Source: Eleusine coracana subsp. coracana
Lineage: Eukaryota; Streptophyta; Magnoliopsida; Poales; Poaceae
Direction: 5' to 3'
NCBI GenBank assembly: GCA_032690845.1
Contig: CM064430.1
Coordinates: forward strand, 51,371,882-51,435,881
DNA length: 64,000 nt
A program made the position numbers and the translations under genes. Below the pieces are notes generated by a model. It was not told where the DNA came from. It made no database searches and was given only the letters and a program-made list of their open reading frames with translations. Position 1 is the stretch's first letter. Each line of letters starts with the position of its first letter. This document shows positions 21,375-33,222 of the stretch, one piece after another.

Positions 21375-22331
21375 ACTCCCTTGAGGTGAAGACCTTGAAG
21401 CTTAAGAGAGTCCATGGAATGCAGGTTGTTTATGGTCGTATCCACCCATATTTTGGTTTTCCACCGCGACAAGGATATAAAGTGGTAAATGTCTTATCAT
21501 ATTCTCCATCGGCCTGCATTTTGTGTTTTGCATATGTTTGCACCCAAAGGCATATGAATTCTTGTAGGAATAAATTTGTGTGTGCTTTAACACACATAAT
21601 TTTTTTTTTTGCAAAAAAAAAAGCCGTGATGTGTATATATAGATATTCATAGTAGATAAAAAGCTATAAGTGTTTTGTTGCCAATATTGATTTTATACCC
21701 CCAGAAAAGCTACCCCAACCACAAGAACCCAGTTGTCTGATGATTTAACTTTTGAGACGTTTCAAAATTGTTTTGTTGACTTTGATGTTTGAACAACATC
21801 CATGTCTAAAATTCTGTCTCCACCACTGGCCTGGATGGGTTTTGGGTGCCTTTAGTAGATACTGTAGTCATCCGTGTATTAACTCTTTAAAAAATTGCTA
21901 GTTAGCTCTTGTTGGGAAATCATTATTCATAATCTGTTGCCATGAAATGGACGTTGCATATCTGGAAGAGACCACCATGAGACATCCCTGTGTATTCAAG
22001 GACTAAAAATAATTATTTATTCACATCTTCTGGATACAGGGCAATGTATGCCTTCTCATTTGCCTCCTGTGTAGTATATATTAACATGGTATTATTCATG
22101 GAACTTCAGATTTTCTGTTGATGCGTTTATTTTAAATTCCATATATGTCGGCAATATAGCTCTAGGAATGCAAGTTTCACACTTAAGTTTGTTTAAGAAA
22201 TATTACGAACAACATGTCAATTATCTGCATTTTATATTAATTTCTTTAAGTTCAATGGAGTCTAGCATGTACAAAACCCATATATTGTTATAAATGATAT
22301 ATGGGACTCATCTGTCAATGTATAAAATGTG
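21375..22331 (+). pseudogene. Duplicated 3' end of the 5.7 kb F-box gene plus part of its intron
   Basis: The segment is nearly identical to 6809-7859. It carries the last ~35 codons of locus 2, the stop, the donor region and about 0.9 kb of the 3'-UTR intron. A 10-bp stretch just before the end of the coding part is missing (after CCACCGCG), shifting the frame, and about 80 bases near 21590 are lost. No F-box is present. Because intron is included, the copy arose at DNA level, not by retroposition. High similarity indicates a recent event. Confidence 0.9.
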
Positions 22332-22367
22332 CTCCGGCTTCAATTTGTTGATGTTGGTTTAGCATAA

Positions 22368-23234
22368 GAGCATCTCCACTGGGACATGAAATTATGCTCA
22401 TAAATTTCATTTTACAAGCGTACTTACAAAATTTAGAAGCCTAAATTTACACCTAACTCTAGTAGGACATGCATTTCTAGCTCCTATCTATCTATGGGGC
22501 CCACTATTAGGAATTTTTTTTGAAAATCTCCTTCTTCGTCGCTCCCTCCTCAGCTCTGGCCCGCCGCCTCCCTTGCCTCGGCTATGGCCCACCACCTCCC
22601 CTGCCTCAGCTCCAGCCCGCCACCTGCCCGCCTCCCCAGCCGCACCTTCAGCCTGTCTCCGCCCGCCCGATCTCGTGCCCACGGCTCGTGCCACCATCCG
22701 TGGTAGCAAGAGGCTAGCACCCGCGCCGCCGTCCTATCCCTACGCCCTAGCTCACTTCAGACACCGCCACCCCGGCTACTGCCCCTACCCGTGGCTGCAG
22801 CTCCGTCGCCCACGCCCGCTCAGGATCACGCTCTTGTCTAGCCGCCGCTAGCCCTCGATCTCTAGCACCTCGACCACATCCGCGATCCCGCTCACCGTCG
22901 CCTTGATGTCGTCGCTGCAGCAGGGAGCAGGGGACATCGAGGCCCTGGTTTGGCGGCTTGCCAGAGCGGCAAGGCACCCCAAGCTAAGCATGGCAACCAG
23001 CGAAGGAGGGAAGAGAGAGTGAGGGGGAAAGGGGGGAAAAAGATAAAAAGGTGGGACCCCCATGTTTGGGAGGATAGATAGGAGGCTCCCAAAACTAGGG
23101 TCTGAAAAAATTTGAGAGGACATATAAAATTTGAGAATGTTTGGAAGCGTCACTGGAGTTGAGTTCTTTTTTTTTTCTCAAACTCCTAAAATTTAGTATA
23201 GAACTTCTATTTAGGAGTATCACCAAAGGTGCTC
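22368..23234. mobile_element. PIF/Harbinger-like non-autonomous element with GC-rich interior
   Basis: The ends are GAGCATCTCC and its near-inverse AAGGTGCTC, flanked by TAA on both sides (22365-22367 and 23235-23237), fitting a 3-bp TWA target duplication. The interior 22540-23000 is strongly GC-rich and proline/alanine-coding in several frames, with no recognisable domain. This could be a captured 5' exon or simply low complexity. It separates the 21.4 kb F-box fragment from the next F-box gene. Confidence 0.5.
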
Positions 23235-23344
23235 TAACAGACGCAAAATGGTGGATCATTTCTTCGGGCCGGCCACGGCCAGTGTCAGGCACATAAAACA
23301 CGGTAATTAAATCACGCCAACTAATCAAGGCGCATTACTTGCCA

Positions 23345-23353
23345 AAACCCTAA
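23345..23353 (+). promoter_or_regulatory. Telo-box (AAACCCTAA) upstream of locus 4
   Basis: An exact AAACCCTAA lies about 120 nt upstream of the ATG at 23474, a position comparable to the motif before locus 3. Confidence 0.45.
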
Positions 23354-23473
23354 TAACTACCATTCCTGAATTCTCGGTGACGAGTGACGACCCCTAATCG
23401 ATTCGATCCCTGTGCGGCACTGTGGCGCGTCTCACCGGCGGTCATCCCCACGATCGTCCGGCGCACGCTCGAG

Positions 23474-24713
23474 ATGGCCTCCGCGGCTGGTAACCTGCTG
23501 GCCCTCACCGACGACAACCTCACGGAGATCCTGATCCGCCTCCCCACCCTTGAAGACTTCGGCCGCGCCTGCGTGGCTTGCCCAACCTTCCGCCGCGTCA
23601 TCACCAGCCACTCCTTCCGCCGCCGCCTCCCCGCTCTGCACACGCCATCCTTCCTCGGGATCGTCTCGAACGTCTTCGTCCCAAGCGAGCCGCCCCACCC
23701 CTACGTCGCCGCCGCCGCCGGCAACCTCGCCGCCGTTGACTTCTCGTGCTCGTTCCTCCCCTCCCGGGACCGCTGGCGCCGCCGCGACGGCCGCGTCCTC
23801 TTCTCCGCTGGCCCCGAGGATTCAAGCGAAGACCATGGTGATCCTGGCGCCATGGAGATCAGTGCCAGCGATCTTGCTGTCTGCGACCCTATACACCGGC
23901 GCTACCTCCTGCTCCCTGCCATCCCCGATGACCTTGTGTCCTTGGTCGATCAACAAGAGATCGTGGAGTTCGAGCCCTTTCTTGCTCCTGCTACTGATGA
24001 GGATGAGGGGAGCTCCTCGTTCAAGGTGATCTGCTTGGCGCAGTCCACAAGCAGGATGCGCGTCTTTGAGTTCTCTTCGGGGAGTGGACAGTGGCATGCT
24101 TCTGAATTCCAAGGCTGGGAGGCTCTGACCGCGGAAACCGACAACCCTGATCCAGGCTACCAGTCAGAGTTGTCCACGCGGTACTATGCGAATGGAAGCT
24201 TCTGTTGGGTGATGCCTTGGATTCAGAAGTTGCTCAAGCTCGACCCGCGCACAATGGGGTTCTATTCCATGGACATCCCACCTGGCCACCCGATGACTCA
24301 GAGGGCCATTGTAGAGGCAGGGGAAAGAAGGTTTGGTTATTTTACTCTCCATCTTGACATGATTCAGACCAAATCTAATGGTCTTATGAGCTGCTCCAGG
24401 CTCTTTTACACTGTACTGCCAAATGGTTATAAGGGTGCAAACGAGCTGGAGCCATCTGAGGTGATCGTGTTGCCCCTGCCCTTGAAACACCGCTTTAACA
24501 TCATGGGTGTGGCGAGGGATCACCTGCTGGTACAAGGGATTCCTGAAAATATGTACTCGTTACCAGTGTCAGAGAGGCCAGCCTTGAACTGCTTTTCAGT
24601 GAATCTCAAGACTCTTCAGCTTGAGTGGTTCTGTGAGACTAAGCATCCCATGTTGCTTGCCCAAATGTATGTTGGTTTTCCATTGAACTTATCTCCGCCA
24701 ACCATTTTAGATG
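23474..24713 (+). CDS. F-box protein (locus 4), exon 1; stop codon lost
   Basis: Exon 1 encodes 413 residues. The ATG at 23474 gives MASAAGNLLA directly before the F-box (about residues 8-53: LTDDNLTEILIRLPTLED, FRRVITSHSFRRRLPALH). The associated region has LAVCDPIHRRYLLLP, SSFKVICLAQST, VFEFSSGSGQW, FCWVM and the end MYVGFPLNLSPPTI. At the family stop position the codon is TTA (24707-24709), where relatives have TGA or TAA. The conserved donor GTAAGC follows four bases later (24714). If spliced, reading continues into 25867-26015. If not, it ends at 24763 after 16 intron-encoded residues (429 aa in all). It is a putative SCF substrate receptor. No other defect is seen. Confidence 0.85.
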
Positions 24714-25866
24714 GTAAGCGTGCTCTCAATCTTTCAATCTACTATGCATTCATTAGGACGTAGTACAGTACTACAGTATGATGCAGATATCAATGTGGTT
24801 TACGTTCTGTACTTATTACTCGTTTGGAGCAGTTTTGTAGTGCACAGAATCAAATTTTATATTTCATATTTTCTAGCTTTTAGTCGACCTACTGAAGGCT
24901 TTGAATCCATAGTGAGTATTTTGATTTTTCTTTTGTAGAATTATCTATATAATAATTATAAACATTAAATTTAAATCCGATGACTCAGAGAGTTGATTGA
25001 AAGGAACATCAACTTTCAGTAAGCTGAAAATTAGCCATATTATTTATATTGTGCTATCCAACACGTTCACCATGCGTTTGGCAGCAGTTTTAGAATTTGA
25101 AAGTGCCATATATTTGTTGGTTTCAGTTGGTTATGCTCTGGGCAATTTAAAGCTTGTGAAGCTATTTAAAGCAGTATGTATTATAGTTTCCTAAATAAAC
25201 ACGTTTATTATGTCATCATTTTCTTGGATAGCTAAAAGGAAGCAAACTAGAATTATCCAAGAAAATAATCTAGTCACTCGGACCTAGAATTGTACTATGT
25301 ATTAAAATGGGTCCAGAAGAGCTAACTAATACAGTTTACATATGTGGTTTGCCTGAATATAATTCACGTGTCATATATATGATGTGTGAGTAAACAATCA
25401 TGAGGTGCATAACATGTATATATGATATGTAGACCTGATCATATGCATAATTAATTTATTCAACTTCAACTTGTCCAGAGTTAATAAAGAGACAAGCGGC
25501 AAATAAATTGGACTGTAGAGAGGAGTACATAATTTACTAAGGCACATCATTTTTCTTTTGTAATATAATATTCGACTAGTTCAAATTGGTGTCATCAACG
25601 TTTATGTCTACTTTTGTTTGTTTTAGATTCCATTATTTATGTCTAATTCTTCATCCTTGCTGCTGCAATGAAATGGCTATATCACTTCGGAAGAAATAGT
25701 AGTGTTGTACGTACACCATTTGGTTCTCATCAGTGAACTAAAGGAATATGTTTGAGCAATTTAATTAAACAAACTGTACTATCAGTGAAACGGTGACAGT
25801 AAACTTTCACACTGCATCAATAATTCTACCTTTGAAACTTAACTATATCCGGTTGCAGCATTGCAG
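24714..25866 (+). other. Putative intron of locus 4
   Basis: A donor GTAAGCG and acceptor TTGCAG bound 1.15 kb of AT-rich sequence with no coding signal. It is homologous in position to the 3'-UTR introns of the other F-box loci. Confidence 0.5.
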
Positions 25867-26015
25867 GAATAACGATCCTACAGGAGTTGGGGAGGCCTCT
25901 TCTCCGCCAGATGGTCCTGGCATGCATGTTTCACGTTGGACTTTTGTTATTTATCTTTGATTACCATGCAGTCCACCAGTTTATTGGTTACCAAGCTAGT
26001 TCTTGTTCGGCCTGA
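25867..26015 (+). CDS. Putative coding exon 2 of locus 4 (new C-terminal tail)
   Basis: An acceptor GGTTGCAGCATTGCAG ends at 25866. Joining phase 1 from 24713 gives an open frame of 49 codons to a TGA at 26013-26015 (total about 462 residues). The tail includes a hydrophobic run, MVLACMFHVGLLLFIF, at about residues 16-31 of the extension, long enough for a weak membrane segment. In relatives the equivalent exon is untranslated. The acceptor choice is inferred; a GCAG eight bases earlier is an alternative that would change the frame. Confidence 0.45.
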
Positions 26016-26522
26016 CGCAGTCCAAACATTTTATATACTCTGTAGTTTTGAATCCCTTTGAAGAAACTGCTTGTATAATAAGATACAAAGTCACATACAG
26101 TGCCAGCTAAATATAGTTGCTAGTTTGCTACACGCACCTTTACAGATATATGCATGTGGTGCTCTTTATGATGATCAGGCATAAAAGCGAGCAATTCAAA
26201 GCCTAAACTAACAAAATGCATAGACGATGTGTTTAGAGAGGAGGGAAGAATTGTCCATTAACTCGTTAGTTTAGGCTTTTGAAAAACAAAAAAAAAACAG
26301 ATTTTTTTTAGATAATGGGAAAGATTGTAATAACCAAGCCTTGGCCAATGTAGCTACAGCCAATAATTTTGACCCCCAAAAGAGTTATGACCAAACACAA
26401 TCACTGATATAAGTTAGTTGGTCTAGATCAGAAGTGCTTAAAGCAGAATGATACAGTAACACAACTAAAGCAAAAAAGAAAACATCTCCATAAGGCAACT
26501 ATATTGTCATCCATTGCGGCTA
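26016..26522. other. Short intergenic region before the copia element
   Basis: AT-rich, with no gene seen. The last five bases before the element (26523-26527, AGATC) form its target duplication. Confidence 0.5.
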
Positions 26523-26527
26523 AGATC

Positions 26528-27032
26528 TGTTGGAGATATGCCCAAGAGACATTACAGATTTGATCCATATATGAGGGTCATATAGATATTGATCCGTGAG
26601 GAATTAGTCCACTAATGGACCAACTTGTTGAGGCCCATTAGAAGGATCTATATAAGTGGATGCGGGGCAAAGGGTACGAACCCTACCAGTCCATAACCCT
26701 AGCCACCGCGCTCCTCTCTCTTGCCCACAACCCTAACCGTGTTACCGGTGCTAGCATACCACGCACGGTGCTCCAACCTCGTACGTGTGGATACCGTGAG
26801 GAGGAGTTGCTGTTGCTGCGGTGCCGGACGGCTGGACTAGGAGGAGACGATTGACGTGATCGACTATTTCCTCTACACTGATGCATGACTTCGTTGGACG
26901 AGCTGCTCCAACATTCGCATCCTCTCTGCCTGCGCGTCTAGTGGTAACGATCCATGATCCCCTTCTTGTAAGATTTCCTAGTTGAATGGTAGAAATTATT
27001 ACATGCTATCGTGGCCTTCCCGTTCCCTAACA
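26528..27032 (+). repeat. 5' LTR of the copia element
   Basis: 505 bases, TG...CA ends. A TATA-like GGATCTATATAAGTGGA lies about 125 bases in and would drive element transcription. The inverse of the terminal 3 bases matches the start, as in retroviral-type LTRs. Confidence 0.93.
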
Positions 27033-28353
27033 GCGGTATCAGAGCCAACCTTGTGTAGTTTGTGATCTGGATCTTATACATATAGTTGATATGTTGATAT
27101 ATTAGATGAGATCTATTACATATTTTTATGTACCAATTGATTATATCAATGGTGATAGGAAGGTTCACAAAATAATGGGCAGATATCAATACATGCATCA
27201 TTGATTTATTTGTGTTCCTTCTTCATGCGTGCGCGACTTGTCCCTGCCGACTAGAATCACCATCGGGACTAACTACGTGCGTCAGTAGAGGCGCCAATAG
27301 TATCATGATCATGTACTGCAATCTACTCATGAAAACCTAATGGGAAACCGAGACATTATGAATGTCTCGAAATTGGGCAAATTTGATTTTGCCGATATGA
27401 TTTCCAATGTGATTTCAAAGATATGATCTGTGAAATTCTGTGAGGTTGTTACATCCCTTTTTGGCCACACGATAGCATTCGCTTCTCACCTAACTTGTTT
27501 TTGCAGATAATGTTGTGAATGGTATGGCCAAAAGATGCATGTGATATATGTATGTGATTTACACGACCTGTTTGCCATGATTAATTATAGCTAGGTTAAG
27601 ACTATCATATTATTGTATAATGGCCTACGCGTCGACCTATGGTGCTTGATATTCTCATGTAATTTATTACTAGCTATTAGTTGTAGTAGTTAAGTGTTAG
27701 TTCATGGAGGCCTCAAGCATGATGGTTGAAGGGACGGGAGACATGGCGATAACAATGGAGATGGAGATCACCAATTGAAAGGGGTCATGCTATTTTACAA
27801 TTAATATGATTGCCTGTGATGATGTTCCTGTCATCCTATTCTTTCATGTGTTATTTATATTGGATATGATTAACATGCTAGGATAGGTTCCCTCAAGAAA
27901 AATTAAATTATATGCCCTTCCAATAGTTGCACCTATTAAAATTATGATCGTTGTATGGTAGGTCTGCCAAAGTAGAGTACCTCAACTATCTTAATTATTA
28001 GGGTAAATGTTGGATATTTATATGCATAGTATTGGTTTAATTAACAAAGCTATCAAAACGGTTTTGGGCTTTGGGGCATGGTGTTGACGCCGAGGCATAT
28101 GATGCCATCCAACAAACAAGAGTCACATAGGGATGTGATTAGCAAAGTGTTGCTTACCTATGTCACTAGATTTTTAGCGGTGATGCCAAAGCTCACTAGG
28201 ATCTAAGTTGAATATGGATCTTGAACCGCTATATGTCGTTTTGAGGGAAAATAGTTCCAAGCATATAGTGGAATAATAAATTTTTGTTAAAATGTTTAAT
28301 AAAAGTTTTACATTTACATAGTACTTATATTTGCATATTTTCTGTTGTAGATC

Positions 28354-29160
28354 ATGGCACCAACCGCTAGTAACACTTTTAATTTGTGCTCAATTCTTGA
28401 AAAAGAAAAGTTTAGTGGAACAAACTTTATTGATTGGTATTGCAACTTGAGAATTTTTCTTAAGCAAGAGAAAAAGGAATATATTCTAGAGCTTCCCTAT
28501 CCTGATGATCTGTCAGAAAATGCTACTGCCGCTCAGAAAAGGGAGTATGAGAAGCATACCAATAATGTAATTGATGTTAGTTGTCTCATGCTTGCCACTA
28601 TGTTCTCTGAGCTTCAGAAGCAATATGAGAACATGGATGCCCATAATATGATTGAGGGACTCTGTGACATGTTTGAGAGCCAAGCAAGGTCTGAGAGGTA
28701 CAACATCTCAAAGTCCTTGTTTGCGTGTAGGCTAGCTGAAAGCGGTTATGTCAGTCCTCATGTGATCAAGATGATTGGTTATATTGAGAATCTGGAGAAA
28801 CTTGGTGCTGCTCTACACCCTGATTTGGCCACAGATGTGATTCTCCGGTCGCTTTCCGTGAGCTATGAGCCTTTCATTTTGAACTTTCAAATGAATGGCA
28901 TGGAGAAGACATTGGCTGAGTTGCATGGGATGCTTAAGACAGCTAAGGCAAGCATCAAAAAATCTGGTCCAAGTCAAGTTAACTTGGTTCAAAAAAGCGA
29001 AAGCGCAAGGCTAAGGCTGAGGCTACAGATGAGATCTCTAGCACTAAGCCTAAGCCTAAAGCAGCTCCTAATCCTAAACCGGTGGCTGGTAATCCTTGTT
29101 TTCACTGTAAGAAACCTGATCATTGGAAGAGGAATTGCAAGCTTTATCTGCAAGAGCTAA
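28354..29160 (+). pseudogene. copia Gag (nucleocapsid) region, frameshifted
   Basis: An ATG at 28354 opens a Gag-like frame. It has the FSGTNFIDWYCNLRIFL start, the LMLATM.SELQKQYENMDA region and the ALHPDLATDVILRSL..Y..F block of plant copia Gag. The frame slips in an A run near 28995. The zinc knuckle C-x2-C-x4-H-x4-C (29097-29138) lies in the shifted frame. The product would package element RNA in cytoplasmic particles; the break prevents a full-length Gag. Confidence 0.85.
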
Positions 29161-29896
29161 AGAAGAAGCGTGGAGACACTTCTAATTCAGGTATCAATGT
29201 TATTGAAGTTAATAATGTTGCTACACATCCTTATAATTCATGGGTATTTGATACCGGATCGATGATTCATACTTGCAAATCGTTGCAGGGGCTTAAAGAA
29301 GCAAGGAAATGTGTAAAGGGCGAGGTGGATGCTTGTGTCGGCAATGATGCAAAGGTTGCTGCGTTGGCCATTGGAACTTATCCACTTTCATTACCATCAG
29401 GATTAGTTTTAGAGTTAAATAATTATTATTGCATTCCCGCCTTAGGCAAAAACATTATTTCTTCAAAGTGTTTGGAGGAAGATGATGGTTCTGAGGTCAT
29501 AATAAGGAACAAGTGTTGTTCCATTTATTTGAATGATATTCTCTATGGTAATTGCCCATTGGTGAATGGGTTATATACTTGGATCTTGAGAATAAGCCTA
29601 TTTATAACATTGATGCGAAAAGGCTCAAGCCTAATGATTTGAATCCCACATATACTTGGCGTTATCGTTTAGGTCATATAAATGAGAAGCGCATAAAGAA
29701 GCTCTATATAGATGGTCTTCTAAGTTCTTTTGATTTTGAATCAATTGATACATGTGAGTCTTGTCTACTTGGCAAAATGATTAAGTCGCCTTTCATAGGA
29801 AATTGTGAGAGAGCGAGTGAACTATTGGGACTTGTACATACGGATGTATGTGGACCAATGAGTTGCACGGCCAGAGGTGGTTTTTGTACTTTATAA
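29082..29896 (+). pseudogene. copia protease and GAG-pre-integrase region, frameshifted
   Basis: After the zinc knuckle comes SWVFDTGSMIHTC, the aspartic protease active site (DTG) of copia elements. The frame shifts again near 29570. Then follows the zinc-binding pre-integrase segment with RLGHINEKRIKKL and CESCLLGKM. A further shift near 29880 breaks entry to the integrase core. Confidence 0.83.
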
Positions 29897-30549
29897 CTTT
29901 TACCGATGACTTTAGTAGATATGGTTACATCTACTTAATGAGGTAAAAATTTGAATCCTTTGAAAAGTTCAAAGAATTTCAAAATGAAGTACAAAATCAA
30001 TTGGGCAAGACTATTAAACTCCTACGATCTGATCGTGGTGGTGAATATTTGAGCCATGAATTTGGTGAACATCTAAAGCAATATGGAATTGTTCCACAAT
30101 GGACTCCGACAGGAACACCCCAATGGAATGGAGTATCCGAACAGAGGAACCGTACCTTGTTAGACATGGTTAGGTCTATGATGAGTCAAAGTGATCTTCC
30201 ATGGTCCTTTTGGGGATATGCTCTACAAACTGTCGCTTTCACACTTAATAGGGTTCCATCTAAATCCGTGGAAAGGACACCATATGAGATGTGGATTGGA
30301 AAGCGTCCCGGGTTGTCTTTTCTTAAGATTTGGGGATGTGAGCATATGACGTATGATAAGTTTTCTTCCAAGTCTGATAAATGCTTCTTTGTAGGATACC
30401 TTAGGGAAACCAAAGATTATTATTTCTATAACCGAGAAGAGGGCAAAGTGTTTGTCGCTCATAATGGTGTTTTTCTAGAGAAAGAGTTTCTCTCCAAAAG
30501 GGTAAGTGGGAGAACGGTGCAACTTGAAGAAGTTCAAGAAGCTCCATAA
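29897..30549 (+). pseudogene. copia integrase core, with stops
   Basis: The frame resumes with a TDDFSRYGYIYL-type segment, an in-frame TAA near 29946, then SDRGGEYLSHEF and the NGVSEQRNRTLLDM..SMM block. These hold the acidic D,D,E catalytic positions of rve-type integrases. Downstream is the WGCEHMTYD..SSKSDKCFFVGY region. The frame ends at a TAA at 30547-30549. Confidence 0.85.
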
Positions 30550-30576
30550 AATGTTTCTTCTTCCGCTATACCATAA

Positions 30577-31193
30577 TTGGATGAACAAATTGTTGTTGAA
30601 CCAATTGTTGAAACACCAGCCCCGCGTAGGTCAGAAAGGGCATGTCGCGCTTCTGAAAAGTTCACGCTCCTAACTAGGGGGCAGCGTGACATATTATTGT
30701 TAGACAATAATGAGCCTAAGACTTACAGTGAAGCAAGATGGGACCGGACTCTGAGAAATGGCTTGGAGCCATGAGATCCAAATTAGAATACATGAGAGAA
30801 AATCAAGTTTGGAACTTGATAGATCTGCCTGATGGTGTAAAAACCATTGCGTGTAAATGGATTTTTAAGAAAAAGATAGACATGGATGGAAATATTCACA
30901 TCTATAAGGCACGATTGGTGGCGAAAGGTTTTAAGCAAATTCAAGGGGTTGATTATGATGAGACCTTCTCGCCCGTCGCTATGCTAAAGTCTATACGGAT
31001 CCTTCTAGCAATTGCCGTATTTTATGGTTATGAGATATGGCAAATGGATGTCAAAACGGCTTTCCTTAATGGAAACCTAAGTGAGGATGTGTACATGACA
31101 CAGCCTGAAGGTTTTGTCGATCCACAAAATGCTAGGAAGATATGCAAGCTTCAAAAGTCCATTTATAGACTAAAGCAAGCATCTCGGAGTTGA
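30577..31193 (+). pseudogene. copia reverse transcriptase, N-terminal half
   Basis: A linker rich in charged residues (30577-30774) leads, through a frame change, to the RVT_2 start: MRENQVWNLIDLPDG, CKWIFKKKIDMDG, ARLVAKGF.Q..GVDYDETFSPV and MDVKTAFLNGNL. A TGA at 31191-31193 interrupts the frame. Confidence 0.87.
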
Positions 31194-32285
31194 AATCTTC
31201 ACTTTGATGAGGTAGTCAAAGGGTTTGGCTTCATAAAAAATGAAGAAGAGCTTTGTGTTTACAAAAAGGCTAGTGGGAGCACGCTTGTCTTTCTGGTCCT
31301 TTATGTTGATGACATATTGCTTATCGGTAATGATATTCTAATGCTTAAAGCTATTAAGACTTCTTTGAAAAAGAGTTTCTCTATAAAGGACTTAGGAGAG
31401 GCAGCTTATATTTTGGGCATTAAGATCTATAGAGATAGATCAAAAAGGCTAATTGGATTATGCCAAGACACGTACATCGACAAGGTATTGAAACGGTTCA
31501 ATATGCAAGATTCCAAGAAAGGTTTCTTGCCCATGTCGCATGGCATTACTCTTAGCAAGACTCAGTGTCCTTCGACACCTGATGAGATAGAGAAGATGAG
31601 AGCAATCCTGTATGCTTCGGCTATCAGATCCATCATGTATGCCATGATATGTACGCCTCCAGATGTAGCTTTCGCTCTAAGCACTACAAGTAGATTCCAA
31701 TCAAACCCAGCAGAAGCTCACTTGGTGGCTAGTAAGAATATCCTAAAATACTTGACAAGAACTATGGTTATGTTCCTAGTCTATGGAGGTGAGGAAGAGC
31801 TTGTTGTAAATTGTTACACTAATGCTAGCTTCCAAACCGACAAAGACGATTCGAGATTGCAATCTGGATATGTGTTTTGCCTCAATGGAGGCACGGTGAG
31901 CTGGAAGAGTTCCAAGCAAGATACGGTTGCTGACTCAACAACGGAGGTTGAGTACCTTGCTGCTTGAGAAGCTGCAAAGGAAGCTGTTTGGATCAGAAAA
32001 TTTATTTCTGAGTTGGGTGTGGTTCCTAGTGCATCTAGTCTAATGGATCTCTATTATGACAATAGTGGTGCCATTGCGCAAGTCAAGGAGCCTAGAACGC
32101 ATCAAAAGAACAAACACATACTACGGTGTTATCACCTCATCCGGGACATCGTCGCTCGAGGTGATGTAAAGATATGCAAGGTGCACATGGATTCAAACAT
32201 CGCTGATCCGTTGACAAAGCCTCTCTCTCAGCCCAAGCATGAGGCACATATGAGATCCATGGGTATTAGATATCTGCATGATTAA
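31194..32285 (+). pseudogene. copia reverse transcriptase C-terminal half and RNase H
   Basis: The catalytic YVDD box lies at 31302-31313, followed by SIKDLGEAAYILGI, then the TRPD-like PPDVAFALS and the RNase H segment SWKSSKQDTVADSTTEVEYLAA. An in-frame TGA (31965-31967) cuts RNase H before the DNSGAIA and ADPLTK parts. The frame finishes at a TAA at 32283-32285. Confidence 0.87.
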
Positions 32286-33222
32286 TGTATGAGACATTGT
32301 GTAATATCTATGTTTATGTATGATTGAATAAAGTGTTATTCTATTCCATGAATAGTAATTATTAAATTGATTGACAAGTACGTGACTTATTTGTGAAAAT
32401 CATTATTTTTTATAATATTATCCTAAAATGATCCCTAGTTTCTCATTATTATGTGGGACAATAATGATTCATAAACTAGCACATGTATTGATTGATGATC
32501 ACGTTTCACAGATCATAAATATGGAGATATCAAATCAATAATGTGGACACATGTTAGAGAACATGGTGTTGGATTGACCCACTAATAGACTATGCTAAGA
32601 TGTTATTGTTGTGTCATCAGTTGTTGTCTTGTATAATGTACCTTCGGGATCCTTAGACCTGAGATCGTCATTGATTCCCAAAATGCGTAATAGCACACTT
32701 AGGGGTTACCAAACGCTATTCCGTAACTGGGTAGTTATAAAGGTAATTTTCGGGTATGCTATAAAACATGTCGTGGGGTGTGAGCGGTCAAGATGGAATT
32801 TGCCCCTCCTGATAATATGAGAGATATCTCTGGGCCCCTCGAGTTAGATGGATTTGAAAGTGCATATGGCCATGCTAATGTGATTAAAAGTTAATCACAA
32901 TGACTAAGAGTTAGTCATGATAAATCCACTAGACATTCGAGTAAATGGTTGGGGCTATTACAGGGATGGCATGTATCTCGCCTTGAGCTTGACTGATATT
33001 GTGAGGCAAAGGGATCGACGAATGCGTATATCAAAGGTTCAGTCGATATGATCTTTATATATACACGAGAATCAGTATGTGCTGCTAGGTGCCGCTGTTG
33101 ATTTATGATTTGAAAAAGGGTTTTCACATCATTGTCGTGTACATGTAAACCTAACGGGTCACACACTTAACGGGTTAGAACATCGCTTGCCTATGTGACT
33201 GTCTCTAGTGCAAGTGGGAGAT

